From positions 1 to 7,041 of the forward strand of contig JAQURI010000083.1 in assembly GCA_028715665.1 (NCBI GenBank): a stretch of 7,041 nt of DNA, written 5' to 3'. Below are positions 1 to 6,332 of the stretch, one piece after another. Below the pieces are notes generated by a model, which had not been told where the DNA came from, made no database searches, and saw only the letters and a program-made list of their open reading frames with translations. The position numbers and the translations under genes were made by a program. The first letter of the stretch is position 1. Each line of letters opens with the position of its first letter. The stretch is from Candidatus Ratteibacteria bacterium. GTDB taxonomy: Bacteria; CAIJMQ01.

Positions 1-914
1 CCCTTAAGTTCAGCGCCTGCCGATTCTAACCCCTTTTCATCCCCGGAAAGGATTGTTTGCTTCGGCGAATTTAAATTAGCAATATACACCCCGGAAATAT
101 CATTTAGAATGTTTTTAATTTCATCTGCTCCTACGCCAACAGCAAGCATTGTTCCTAAGCCTCCTTTTCTGCCGGAAGTTATAATTGCGGAGCCTCTGTA
201 TTCCAACAACTCATAAAGCGTTTTTTCTTCCATAACACCTGCCGCATATAAAGCAACATATTCTCCCAAACTGTGCCCCGCCAACATTTCAGGATTTATG
301 CCAAATGACCTCATAATTTTAAATAAACCGACTTCCACAGCGCCGAGCGCGGGTTGAGCGACGTTTGTCTGAGTCAGTTCCTTCATGTATTGTTTTTCTT
401 GTTCGGGGTCGGATGCAACTGGCGGGTATATATATTCGCTTAATAATTTAGGCAGACGGCTTTTAAGGACCGTGTCCGCCTTTTGAACGCTTTCACCGAA
501 CTGATGGAAAATGACCCTTAAATCCCTAAGCATATTGGGCCTTTGCGAGCCCTGCCCGGAAAAAAGAAAAGCGATTTTCCCGTTTCTTGCCAAAGGAGAA
601 GAAGAAAAATATATGCCTTTCGAATCTCTAATGAACTTGGGGTTTCCTTTAAGCGATATTTTCGCCGAAGCAATTTTGTTTTGCAGGTCTTCTAATGATT
701 CGGCCACGATAGCTAAATTATAAGAAGCAGATTTATTCTTAGGAGTTTCCGAATACAATAAATAAACAATTTCGGATAGTTCCGCTCCATCATTTGCCGC
801 AAGAAAACTTTCCGAATTTTCCAGTTTCTCGACAAGGTTTTCAACATTGTCACCCTGCCAGAAAAATAATTGCTCTTTTATCTTTTTAGATAAACAATTT
901 TGGGGAATTTGCAT
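1..914 (-). CDS. Acyltransferase (AT) protein of PUFA-synthase/type I PKS type, C-terminus off window
   Basis: An open frame of 304 codons runs from ATG at 914 off the left edge with no stop. Residues 1-115 resemble the linker that normally joins a ketosynthase to an AT domain, including IRDSKGIYF (95-103) and SPLARNGK (106-113). The AT domain then begins with AFLFSGQGSQ (115-124). It continues with LTQTNVAQPALGA (180-192), the nucleophile elbow AGHSLGEYVAL (Ser215), a conserved-type Arg240, and NSPKQTILSG (282-291). The VAQPALGA block and the linker wording recall PfaA/PfaB-like and iterative PKS ATs, which load malonyl or another acyl-CoA onto an acyl carrier protein. FabD is unlikely because it lacks a 115-residue N-terminal linker. 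The frame is closed upstream by TGA at 978-980, no ketosynthase motif is seen there, and no Shine-Dalgarno precedes the ATG. The gene may encode a stand-alone trans-acting AT, the first domain of a larger protein, or a rearranged remnant. The family call is firm; the pathway is inference. Confidence 0.85.
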   Translation of the reverse strand, partial: MQIPQNCLSKKIKEQLFFWQGDNVENLVEKLENSESFLAANDGAELSEIVYLLYSETPKNKSASYNLAIVAESLEDLQNKIASAKISLKGNPKFIRDSKGIYFSSSPLARNGKIAFLFSGQGSQRPNMLRDLRVIFHQFGESVQKADTVLKSRLPKLLSEYIYPPVASDPEQEKQYMKELTQTNVAQPALGAVEVGLFKIMRSFGINPEMLAGHSLGEYVALYAAGVMEEKTLYELLEYRGSAIITSGRKGGLGTMLAVGVGADEIKNILNDISGVYIANLNSPKQTILSGDEKGLESAGAELK

Positions 915-935
915 ATATGCTTTTAATGAAAATAA

Positions 936-1067
936 GGTGTCAGAACATCGGGATATCAGGACGCAGCACTCAGAATATCAGATTAATCAGGAAAAACTAA
1001 TATAAAATAGCCTGATAAACTAATTTCCTGATATCTTATCCCCTGATACTCTGGTATCCTGATACCC
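936..1067. repeat. Imperfect inverted array of TATCAGG-like units
   Basis: Two arms of about 56 bp (936-991 and 1011-1067) carry repeated ATCAGG/TATCAGG words. They point one way in the left arm and as CCTGATA in the right arm, around an AT-rich centre at 992-1010. As RNA or single-stranded DNA it could form a long imperfect hairpin. Units are spaced irregularly at about 8-16 bp and are degenerate, so it is not a CRISPR. It fills most of the space between the predicted promoter at 1081-1089 and the acyltransferase start at 914, so it would lie in that gene's leader. Similar TATCAGG-rich repeats occur between genes in several uncultured bacterial lineages (from memory). Its function is unknown. 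Confidence 0.7.
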
Positions 1068-1080
1068 TATATACGCGGTA

Positions 1081-1089
1081 ATTATATCA
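1081..1089 (-). promoter_or_regulatory. Extended -10 promoter for the acyltransferase gene
   Basis: On the minus strand the bases read TGATATAAT, a perfect sigma-70 -10 hexamer (1086-1081) with the extended TGn element directly before it. No good -35 lies 17 nt upstream (TAAAAA), which is typical of extended -10 promoters. It sits just past the porin terminator hairpins and would start RNA near 1074, giving a leader of about 160 nt. This is predicted from motif and position only. Confidence 0.5.
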
Positions 1090-1131
1090 TATGCGATTTT
1101 TGATTTTTAAAATAATCAGACAAGGTGGATT

Positions 1132-1160
1132 ATCCGTCCCGACGTAACGTCGGGACGGAT
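1132..1160. repeat. 29-nt perfect hairpin palindrome, partner of the adjacent terminator
   Basis: Two 13-bp arms (1132-1144 and 1148-1160) match perfectly around a 3-nt centre, TAA on the plus strand. Flanking T/A pairs can lengthen the stem to 15 bp. The stem core is CCGACG/CGTCGG. It has exactly the geometry and loop of the hairpin at 1169-1197. On the minus strand it follows the T-run of that terminator and has no T-run of its own. On the plus strand it is followed by A residues, so it is not a canonical terminator in either direction. Confidence 0.75.
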
Positions 1161-1197
1161 AAAAAAGAACCCCCTCCGATGTTACATCGGAGGGGGT
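1161..1197 (-). terminator. Intrinsic terminator of the porin gene
   Basis: On the minus strand a perfect 13-bp GC-rich stem (1197-1185 with 1181-1169, TAA loop) is followed directly by TCTTTTTT (1168-1161). This is a textbook rho-independent terminator. It lies 22 nt past the porin stop codon and separates the porin unit from the acyltransferase gene downstream. Confidence 0.88.
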
Positions 1198-1219
1198 ATA
1201 TTCTTCGTTGTATTCTACG

Positions 1220-2614
1220 TTAGAATGTAACTTTCACTGAACCAGTTATTTCCTGAGCGTTGTCAAGGCTGATATCCCAAGCTGCTAAGTCATCAGTCCC
1301 ATTTTTGAACAACTTGCCAGGTAAAAATATCCCATACATAAGCCCGAATGTGACATCTTCGCTGTAGTTATAAGTGAATGCCAAGTCATATTCCGAACCG
1401 ATGTATTGGTTCTGGTCATCCAAATCGCCAGTGATTGAGAATATTGGTTGAGGCGCATACAAGCTATAATAAGTTAAATCAAGAGATGTATTTTCTGTAG
1501 GATTTACGCCTGCAGAAATCTTCCATATGCTTGCATTGGTCATTGTCGTGTCACCCATAAGGTAATACAGACCATAGACCACTTCGGCAATCTCACCGTA
1601 TGTTTCATCTTCATAGAGCGGATTGAACTGTTCTATCGGATCAGAATCATCATTATCACCGCTCATATAGATGTAGCCGAGGCCGAGATACGGCGCATAG
1701 ACGTTATCAAAGGTATATTCACCTTCAACATAACCGCCCCATGCGCTAAGTATTTCGTTCTCACCAGTGGTAGCACTTACTGGCTGCAAAGCAGGTTCAA
1801 CTGTACCCCATTCTCTGACTATCTCACCTTTTAAAGCCAAGGTGCCGACATCAATTTGGGGCATAGTGCCTTCACCGCGAAGACTCAAAGCCCATGTCTG
1901 GGTTTCGTCTTCACTGAAAAGCGTATTTACTCTATCGTAGAACAATGCAAGGTCCCACAGACCATAGACACCGCCGTCATAGTTCCAGTTAATTCCATAG
2001 AGGTCTCGGTCAGTATCGGTAGGAGCAGCTCCTACTGGGCTAACAGCGGAACCTTCAGCTATTTTGGCAATAAATAGGTCCAATTGATGAGGCTCATAGT
2101 CCCATACTGCCTTGATAGCATCGAAGGACTTGCGGGTATCATACTGGTAAGCAGTTCCTAACGAATCTATAGTCGCAGGACGTACACCATCACCCACTAA
2201 GAATCCTTCTCCGTAGAGTAGTTCCTGTATACCTATTGTTAGACTGAACGGATAACCATACATCTCGTTCAATGTCAGGTAAGCGAGGTCTAATTCTACG
2301 TCGTCAATATTTACTCCCATACCCCAATCCTGCGTGTAAATTAAACGAACATACGCTTCCACATTATCCGTCAAAGCAGCATCCACATATAAGCGGACAT
2401 TCTGCATTAGATAATCATGGACTACAGGATTGTTGTCGTAGATGGTAAGCGGACCAACTTCAATTTCATTGTAAATATCGTAGGAGCGTTGGTAGATACC
2501 TTTAACCTCAATGTCTCCGCCTACTCTTACGTTTTGCACTGCGGCCGAAGCGCTGAAAACAAGTCCCAGCACTAAAGCCAAAGCGCACACTGCTGTCAAT
2601 AACTTATGTGTCAT
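1220..2614 (-). CDS. Outer-membrane beta-barrel porin, alginate-export-like
   Basis: This 464-residue protein starts with a clear Sec signal peptide: Lys4, a hydrophobic run at 5-20, and an SASA-A cleavage region near residues 24-25. The mature part alternates polar and aromatic residues, is rich in Asp, Tyr and Gly, has no long hydrophobic helix, and ends in ...VKVTF. A terminal Phe is the usual outer-membrane barrel assembly signal. QELLYGEGFLVGDG (130-143) followed by RKSFDAIK (161-168) resembles the Alginate_exp/porin family block in which a Gly-rich turn precedes R-x-S-F-D-x-x. The likely role is a passive channel in the outer membrane; the substrate cannot be read from sequence, and 'alginate' is only a family name. 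An AAGGAG ribosome site lies 9 nt before the ATG. The gene has its own promoter and terminator, so it looks monocistronic and probably well expressed. Confidence 0.85.
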   Translation of the reverse strand: MTHKLLTAVCALALVLGLVFSASAAVQNVRVGGDIEVKGIYQRSYDIYNEIEVGPLTIYDNNPVVHDYLMQNVRLYVDAALTDNVEAYVRLIYTQDWGMGVNIDDVELDLAYLTLNEMYGYPFSLTIGIQELLYGEGFLVGDGVRPATIDSLGTAYQYDTRKSFDAIKAVWDYEPHQLDLFIAKIAEGSAVSPVGAAPTDTDRDLYGINWNYDGGVYGLWDLALFYDRVNTLFSEDETQTWALSLRGEGTMPQIDVGTLALKGEIVREWGTVEPALQPVSATTGENEILSAWGGYVEGEYTFDNVYAPYLGLGYIYMSGDNDDSDPIEQFNPLYEDETYGEIAEVVYGLYYLMGDTTMTNASIWKISAGVNPTENTSLDLTYYSLYAPQPIFSITGDLDDQNQYIGSEYDLAFTYNYSEDVTFGLMYGIFLPGKLFKNGTDDLAAWDISLDNAQEITGSVKVTF

Positions 2615-2619
2615 CTTTT

Positions 2620-2657
2620 TTCTCTCCTTCCCTTCGTTACTAAATAACGAGAGAGAA
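2620..2657 (-). promoter_or_regulatory. Porin ribosome-binding site in a start-proximal hairpin
   Basis: The Shine-Dalgarno AAGGAG occupies 2629-2624, 9 nt before the ATG. The surrounding bases can fold. TTCTCTC (2657-2651) pairs with GAGAGAA (2626-2620), and TCGTTA (2650-2645) pairs with TAACGA (2639-2634) around a 5-nt loop, with AGGGAAG left as a bulge. Half of the Shine-Dalgarno would be in the stem. The ribosome site is clear from sequence; a regulatory role for the fold is inference. Confidence 0.6.
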
Positions 2658-2685
2658 CTTTTTCCCTTCTTCTGTATCTATGTTT

Positions 2686-2708
2686 TCCTCCACTAAAACC
2701 ATGGAGGA
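2686..2708 (-). promoter_or_regulatory. Leader hairpin with 7-bp TCCTCCA/TGGAGGA stem
   Basis: In the porin leader, TCCTCCA (2708-2702, coding strand) pairs with TGGAGGA (2692-2686) across a 9-nt loop. The CCTCC strand is also complementary to the GGAGG of the orphan Shine-Dalgarno at 2773-2763. Two mutually exclusive pairings are therefore possible. No known riboswitch class was recognised here. Confidence 0.4.
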
Positions 2709-2762
2709 CTTTCTATCTATCCTTCATCTCTTATAGGCATCCTTAGCGGCTTATTTTCTCTT

Positions 2763-2773
2763 TCACCTCCTTT
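2763..2773 (-). promoter_or_regulatory. Orphan, near-perfect Shine-Dalgarno in the porin leader
   Basis: The coding strand reads AAAGGAGGTGA, an almost full match to the 16S rRNA 3' end, about 150 nt before the porin ATG. The codon at normal spacing is ATA, followed by AGC CGC TAA, so no real reading frame follows. It may be a ribosome standby site, a relic of an earlier start, or part of an RNA switch with the CCTCC at 2708-2702. Confidence 0.45.
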
Positions 2774-2776
2774 CTT

Positions 2777-2791
2777 GCCTTAATTTAAGGC
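2777..2791. repeat. 15-bp perfect palindrome GCCTTAA-N-TTAAGGC
   Basis: Two 7-bp arms flank a single central base, just upstream of the orphan Shine-Dalgarno and about 62 nt inside the predicted porin transcript. With a 1-nt centre it suits a dimeric protein-binding site in DNA better than an RNA hairpin. No regulator is identified. Confidence 0.35.
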
Positions 2792-2859
2792 GCCAGAGAT
2801 GTTAAAACACACTTTTTATCCCCCCAAAAACAATAGGGGTTTTCAAATAGCGTTGTGCG

Positions 2860-2889
2860 AATATACCATATAGTAAAGTTGAATGTCAA
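2860..2889 (-). promoter_or_regulatory. Sigma-70 promoter of the porin gene
   Basis: The minus strand has a perfect -35 TTGACA (2889-2884), an 18-nt spacer and a -10 TATATT (2865-2860). RNA would start near 2853, giving a leader of about 240 nt before the porin ATG. It is the strongest promoter match in the window and lies between the leuD-side repeat and the porin. Confidence 0.75.
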
Positions 2890-2924
2890 GAATAAAAATA
2901 CTTTTTGCGGAGAAAATTTTTCAG

Positions 2925-3017
2925 TTGTCATTGCGAGCGAACATAGTAAGCACAGCAATCTCAAAAAAACAAACAGATTGCTTCGTTGCTCGTTTTACTC
3001 ACTCCTCGCAATGACAA
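2925..3017. repeat. 93-bp MITE-like palindromic element of the CATTGCGAG family
   Basis: The ends are perfect 13-bp inverted repeats (TTGTCATTGCGAG at 2925-2937 and its complement at 3005-3017). An inner perfect 8-bp pair, AGCAATCT (2954-2961) and AGATTGCT (2975-2982), surrounds a 13-nt loop. The layout and wording match the small non-coding palindromes seen in many bacterial genomes, whose spurious translation gives peptides like VIAS...LLAMTK. It sits 28 nt after the leuD stop. It carries no transposase and would need one in trans. It may also act as a 3' hairpin for the leuCD message, although no proper T-run follows. Confidence 0.8.
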
Positions 3018-3045
3018 AAAATGATATTCCCTCATCAAAGTCTCT

Positions 3046-3552
3046 CTACTTTCTACTCTCTAATTGTTTATTGAGCGAGTACCATTTCATCAACCCTCCC
3101 GCTTTTATTATCTCTTGTAAAAGCGGGGGGAATGCAGATACCTGAAAAGATTTATTTTGCGTTATGTTTTTAATTTCCCCTTTTAACAAATCAACTTCTA
3201 AAATATCGCCGGAGCGTGTATTTTTATGGATTTCGCCGGAAGTAAGAATAGGAAGCCCCACATTTATACAGTTTCTGTAAAATATTCTGGCAAAAGATCC
3301 GGCAATAACCAAAGAAATACCGCAACCCAAAATGGCCAAAGGCGCATGCTCTCTTGAAGAACCGCACCCGAAATTTTTCCCCGCAACGATAATATCGCCT
3401 TGCTGAACCTTTTTTGCAAAAGACGCATCTATCCCCTCCATACAGTGCTTTCCCAACTCTTTCATATCCGTAGTAACAAGATACGGCGCGGGAATAATCT
3501 CGTCGGTGTTTATATTATCGCCGAATTTATGGACTTTACCTTTAATAATCAT
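3046..3552 (-). CDS. leuD: 3-isopropylmalate dehydratase small subunit
   Basis: This 168-residue protein is the swivelling small subunit that pairs with LeuC to isomerise 2- to 3-isopropylmalate in leucine synthesis. Family marks are FGDNINTDEIIPAPYL (10-25) and KNFGCGSSREHAP (59-71). The latter holds the Ser/Arg region that binds substrate at the interface. The length is that of the compact archaeal/thermophile type rather than the longer (about 200-residue) enterobacterial LeuD. The loop at 24-27 reads YLVT. In this family a hydrophobic residue after YL is linked to isopropylmalate, while YLRT is linked to homoaconitase, so leucine synthesis is favoured (family knowledge, from memory). The start codon overlaps the leuC stop as ATGA, which implies coupled 1:1 synthesis. 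No leuA or leuB is in view. Confidence 0.92.
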   Translation of the reverse strand: MIIKGKVHKFGDNINTDEIIPAPYLVTTDMKELGKHCMEGIDASFAKKVQQGDIIVAGKNFGCGSSREHAPLAILGCGISLVIAGSFARIFYRNCINVGLPILTSGEIHKNTRSGDILEVDLLKGEIKNITQNKSFQVSAFPPLLQEIIKAGGLMKWYSLNKQLESRK

Positions 3553-4829
3553 AATTTTTTCTTTCTACTTGCTACTTCTTCAGGGTGCGCTATTCTTCCC
3601 TTAACCGCCGATGCCGCCGCTACGGCAGGAGAACCCAAATAAACCTCGCTTTCTTTATCGCCCATTCTGCCGATAAAATTGCGGTTTGTCGTCGCAAGAC
3701 ATTTTTCGTCTTTTGCCAAAACACCCATATGTCCTCCGATACAGGGACCGCAAGTCGGAGGAGAAACAACTGCTCCAGCATTGATGAATATTTCCATTAG
3801 ACCTTCCTTCAATGCTTGAAGATATATTTTTTGCGTTGCCGGAATAATAATCGTCCTTGTATTTGCATGGACTTTTTTGCCTTTCAAAATTTTAGCCGCG
3901 ATTCTTAAATCCTCCAATCGCCCGTTCGTGCAGGAACCGATAACAACCTGGTCAAGATTAATATTTTTTGCTTCCGAAACACCTTTAGTATTAGACGGAA
4001 GATGGGGAAATGCGACTTGCGGTTCTATTTTACCAACATCGTATTCCTTGACATTTGCGTATTTAGCATCTTTATCGCTTTCAAAAATTCCAACTTTCCC
4101 CTTAGGAACTTTAAACTGTTTTATGTAGTCAAGTGTAATTTTATCCGGAGCAATTATTCCGCTTTTTCCGCCGGCTTCTATCGCCATATTACACATGGTA
4201 AGCCGGCCGTCAACAGAAAGTTTTCTTATAACTTCTCCTTCGAATTCCATGGCCTTGTAATCGGCTCCGTCGACACCGATGTCCCCGATTGTATAAAGAA
4301 TTAAATCCTTTGAAGTTACCCAATCGTTTAATTTCCCGTGATAAACAAATTTCATGCTTTCTGGAACTTTTAGCCAGATTTTGCCCGAAAGCATTGCAAA
4401 AGCAAGGTCTGTACTGCCTACCCCGGTTGCGAAAGCGCCCAAGGCGCCGTAACTGCAAGTATGCGAATCGGCTCCGATAATAAGGTTTCCCGGCATAATG
4501 AAGCCTTCTTCGGGCAAAAGCGCATGTTCTATTCCGCCGCAGCCTAATTCGAAGAAATTCTTCACATTGTATTTTTTAGCAAAATTCTTCACTTTAAGGC
4601 ACTGATTTGCGGACTCTTTGTCTTTGTTTGGAGTAAAATGGTCGGCAACCAACACGATTTTTTCGGGATGTGGAAGAGATTTCGCTTTTAATTTTTCTAT
4701 TTCTTCAATAGCCAAAGGCGCGGTTATATCGTTACCGAGCGCAATATCGACATCGGCAAGGATAAATTCTCCCGCAGCCACTTCTTTTTTCCCGCAATGG
4801 GAAGCCAATATTTTTTCAGTTATATTCAT
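3549..4829 (-). CDS. leuC: 3-isopropylmalate dehydratase large subunit
   Basis: This 426-residue cytosolic subunit of the aconitase superfamily holds the 4Fe-4S cluster. The three cluster ligands are visible as Cys300 in IGSCTNGR and Cys360 and Cys363 in PPTCGPCIGG. Other family blocks are NDITAPLAI (33-41), GADSHTC (119-125), GAFATGVGSTD (131-141) and NRNFIGRMG (382-390). The length fits the short LeuC/HacA type found in archaea and many deep bacterial lineages. With LeuD it performs the dehydration-hydration step of leucine synthesis; homoaconitate or citramalate-type substrates remain possible for this subfamily. The ATG at 4829 gives the usual family N-terminus, but its Shine-Dalgarno is poor. 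The gene follows nadK after an 85-nt gap containing an 8-nt repeat array, and is coupled to leuD by ATGA. Confidence 0.93.
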   Translation of the reverse strand: MNITEKILASHCGKKEVAAGEFILADVDIALGNDITAPLAIEEIEKLKAKSLPHPEKIVLVADHFTPNKDKESANQCLKVKNFAKKYNVKNFFELGCGGIEHALLPEEGFIMPGNLIIGADSHTCSYGALGAFATGVGSTDLAFAMLSGKIWLKVPESMKFVYHGKLNDWVTSKDLILYTIGDIGVDGADYKAMEFEGEVIRKLSVDGRLTMCNMAIEAGGKSGIIAPDKITLDYIKQFKVPKGKVGIFESDKDAKYANVKEYDVGKIEPQVAFPHLPSNTKGVSEAKNINLDQVVIGSCTNGRLEDLRIAAKILKGKKVHANTRTIIIPATQKIYLQALKEGLMEIFINAGAVVSPPTCGPCIGGHMGVLAKDEKCLATTNRNFIGRMGDKESEVYLGSPAVAAASAVKGRIAHPEEVASRKKKL

Positions 4830-4877
4830 GGTTTTAAAGATACACAGACATAAAATTTTTAAGCCTTTGGTATTTCC

Positions 4878-4909
4878 TCAGTGCCTTTGATACTCTGTGC
4901 CTTTGTGCC
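4878..4909. repeat. 8-nt tandem repeat array between nadK and leuC
   Basis: Read on the coding strand, four consecutive 8-nt units occupy 32 bp: GGCACAAA, GGCACAGA, GTATCAAA and GGCACTGA. The third is degenerate, and the pattern fades into CAAAGGC toward leuC. The same unit and the same array length recur at 6333-6364. The array fills the 5' part of the nadK-leuC gap, starting 5 nt after the nadK stop. Confidence 0.7.
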
Positions 4910-4914
4910 TCATT

Positions 4915-5772
4915 TTATTTCTCCACCGAACTTCCGCTCCATTTCAATTTTTTTCTCAAAAGTTCGTAGAAGTTTTTCTTCTTTAATCTAATAAGCGATA
5001 CGGCAAATGGAGCTAATCTTACCTCTATTTCGTCGCCTTTGTTAAGTTTGCCGCAAATTTGGCCGTCAATTGTATAATCAACAGTTCCTTCAGTCAACAT
5101 TTTCACTTTTATTTTACTATTACTGGGAACAACGAGGGGCCTATTGGACAAAGTATGAGGACAAATAGGAACAATCAAAATACAGTCCATAGAAGGGTAG
5201 ACTATCGGTCCTCCCGAAGAAAGGGAATGCGCTGTCGAGCCTGTCGAACTGGAAACTATTAAACCATCAGACGCAAATGTTGTAAGATAATTTCCGTCAA
5301 CATATGTTTTCAGTTCTACAATTCTTGCGGAAGCGCCCCTTGAAAGGACAACGTCATTAAGGGCAAATAGCCGTTTTTTATCGTCTTGGACGCCAATACT
5401 CAACATATTTCTCTTTTCTATACAGTATTTCTTGCTGAACAGCATGGATAACGCTTTGCTTAAATTTTTGTAACTTATTTCCGTAAGGAAGCCCAAACTG
5501 CCCATATTCACGCCAAGTATCGGTATGTTTTCACCTCTCACGATTCTGGAGGCTTTAAGCAACGTTCCGTCGCCGCCCAGACTTATTAAAAGTTGGGCAT
5601 TTTTTCTTATTTTTTCTCCATTCGCTCTCAAATCCTTCCTTTGCAAAAATTTTGCGGCGTCTTCAAGGAGAAAAATATTCACATCTCTCTTTTCCAAATC
5701 GCGGATAAGCTTTCGTATTACGGTTGGGACTTTTTCTTTGGCCAAATTGGCGATTATCGCAATATTTTTCAT
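4915..5772 (-). CDS. nadK: NAD kinase
   Basis: This 285-residue cytosolic enzyme phosphorylates NAD to NADP using ATP or polyphosphate. The signature SLGGDGTLL (64-72) holds the catalytic GGDGT, followed by NMGSLGFL (89-96). The ALND block (137-140) corresponds to the NE/D motif. The Gly-rich NAD-binding stretch is STGSTAHSLSSGGPIV (176-191), with His182 where Tyr is more usual. The C-terminal half is the expected beta-rich NADK domain (for example TIDGQ, 234-238). The length is normal for bacterial NadK. Its ATG overlaps the gmk stop as ATGA, so translation is probably coupled. Confidence 0.94.
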   Translation of the reverse strand: MKNIAIIANLAKEKVPTVIRKLIRDLEKRDVNIFLLEDAAKFLQRKDLRANGEKIRKNAQLLISLGGDGTLLKASRIVRGENIPILGVNMGSLGFLTEISYKNLSKALSMLFSKKYCIEKRNMLSIGVQDDKKRLFALNDVVLSRGASARIVELKTYVDGNYLTTFASDGLIVSSSTGSTAHSLSSGGPIVYPSMDCILIVPICPHTLSNRPLVVPSNSKIKVKMLTEGTVDYTIDGQICGKLNKGDEIEVRLAPFAVSLIRLKKKNFYELLRKKLKWSGSSVEK

Positions 5773-6329
5773 ATCTTTATCTTTTCGCGTTCTTTTTTTA
5801 TTATAGACAAAACTTTGCTAACCGCATCTGCAATTTTATCGTTTACGATATGATAATCGTAATCTTTAGACTGTTCTTCCTCCCAACCCGCGATTTCTAT
5901 TCTTTTGGCAAGCGATTCTTCGGTCTCAGTGCCCCTTTTCCTAAGCCGCTTTTTTAATTCCTCGGCGGAAGGCGCCAAAAAAAAGAAAGAAACGTTGCCG
6001 GGATACTTTTCCTCTATCCGTTTTGCGCCTTTGACATCTATCGTCAGAATAACATCCTTTCCGTCTGACAAATTTTTCAGGACAAAATCGCGCGATGTCC
6101 CATAAAAAGCATCGTGGACTTTTTCCCATTCCAAAAATTTGCCTTCTTTTATCATCCTCTCAAACTCATCTTCGCTTATAAAAAAATAATCTGTGCCGTT
6201 TTTTTCATCACCTCTCGGCAATCGGGTCGTATAAGAAACGGAGAGCACCAGATTGGGGTCTTTTTGGACGACTTCCTTGGCAATAGTGGTTTTACCTGCT
6301 CCCGAAGCAGACGAAAAAATAATCAGCAT
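5769..6329 (-). CDS. gmk: Guanylate kinase
   Basis: This 186-residue enzyme transfers phosphate from ATP to GMP, giving GDP, an essential nucleotide step. Visible marks are the P-loop SASGAGKTT (7-15, with Ala where Pro is usual), the GMP-binding SYTTRLPR (32-39) and FYGTSR (75-80), IDVKGAKRI (97-105), and the lid-region RLRKRGTETEESLAKR (128-143). The start at 6329 is chosen because MLIIFSS matches the usual family N-terminus. AGAGG lies 9 nt upstream of it, with a second AAAGGA touching the ATG. An in-frame ATG at 6380 would add 17 residues, but those are encoded mainly by the 8-nt repeat array and would overlap the yicC end by 11 nt. yicC upstream of gmk is a common bacterial arrangement; rpoZ, often next, is replaced here by nadK. 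Confidence 0.92.
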   Translation of the reverse strand: MLIIFSSASGAGKTTIAKEVVQKDPNLVLSVSYTTRLPRGDEKNGTDYFFISEDEFERMIKEGKFLEWEKVHDAFYGTSRDFVLKNLSDGKDVILTIDVKGAKRIEEKYPGNVSFFFLAPSAEELKKRLRKRGTETEESLAKRIEIAGWEEEQSKDYDYHIVNDKIADAVSKVLSIIKKEREKIKI

Positions 6330-6332
6330 TCC

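Noticed and set aside
511..723. 70-residue plus-strand frame
   Set aside because: It lies antisense inside the acyltransferase frame, whose protein has clear family motifs; no ribosome site or recognisable protein is seen.
1..914. Calling the left gene fabD
   Set aside because: FabD starts almost directly with the GQGSQ block; here 115 linker residues precede it and the wording fits PKS/PUFA synthase ATs better.
936..1067. CRISPR array
   Set aside because: Units are short, degenerate, irregularly spaced and inverted in the two halves, without equal spacers.
1132..1160. Second intrinsic terminator or plus-strand terminator
   Set aside because: No T-run follows the stem on either strand; the only T-run belongs to the neighbouring hairpin on the minus strand.
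2615..2853. Known riboswitch in the porin leader
   Set aside because: I compared it by eye with c-di-GMP and other common riboswitch core motifs and found no match; only generic hairpins are supported.
2855..3145. 96-residue plus-strand frame with VIASEHSKHS...LLAMTK
   Set aside because: This peptide is the typical false translation of the CATTGCGAG palindromic repeat, and the frame runs on into leuD antisense.
4210..4458. 82-residue minus-strand frame overlapping leuC
   Set aside because: It is an alternate frame inside leuC, whose own frame carries all aconitase-family motifs.
4830..4914. Leucine T-box or attenuator leader before leuC
   Set aside because: The gap is only 85 nt, with no Leu-codon leader peptide, T-box motif or terminator hairpin; it is mostly the 8-nt repeat.
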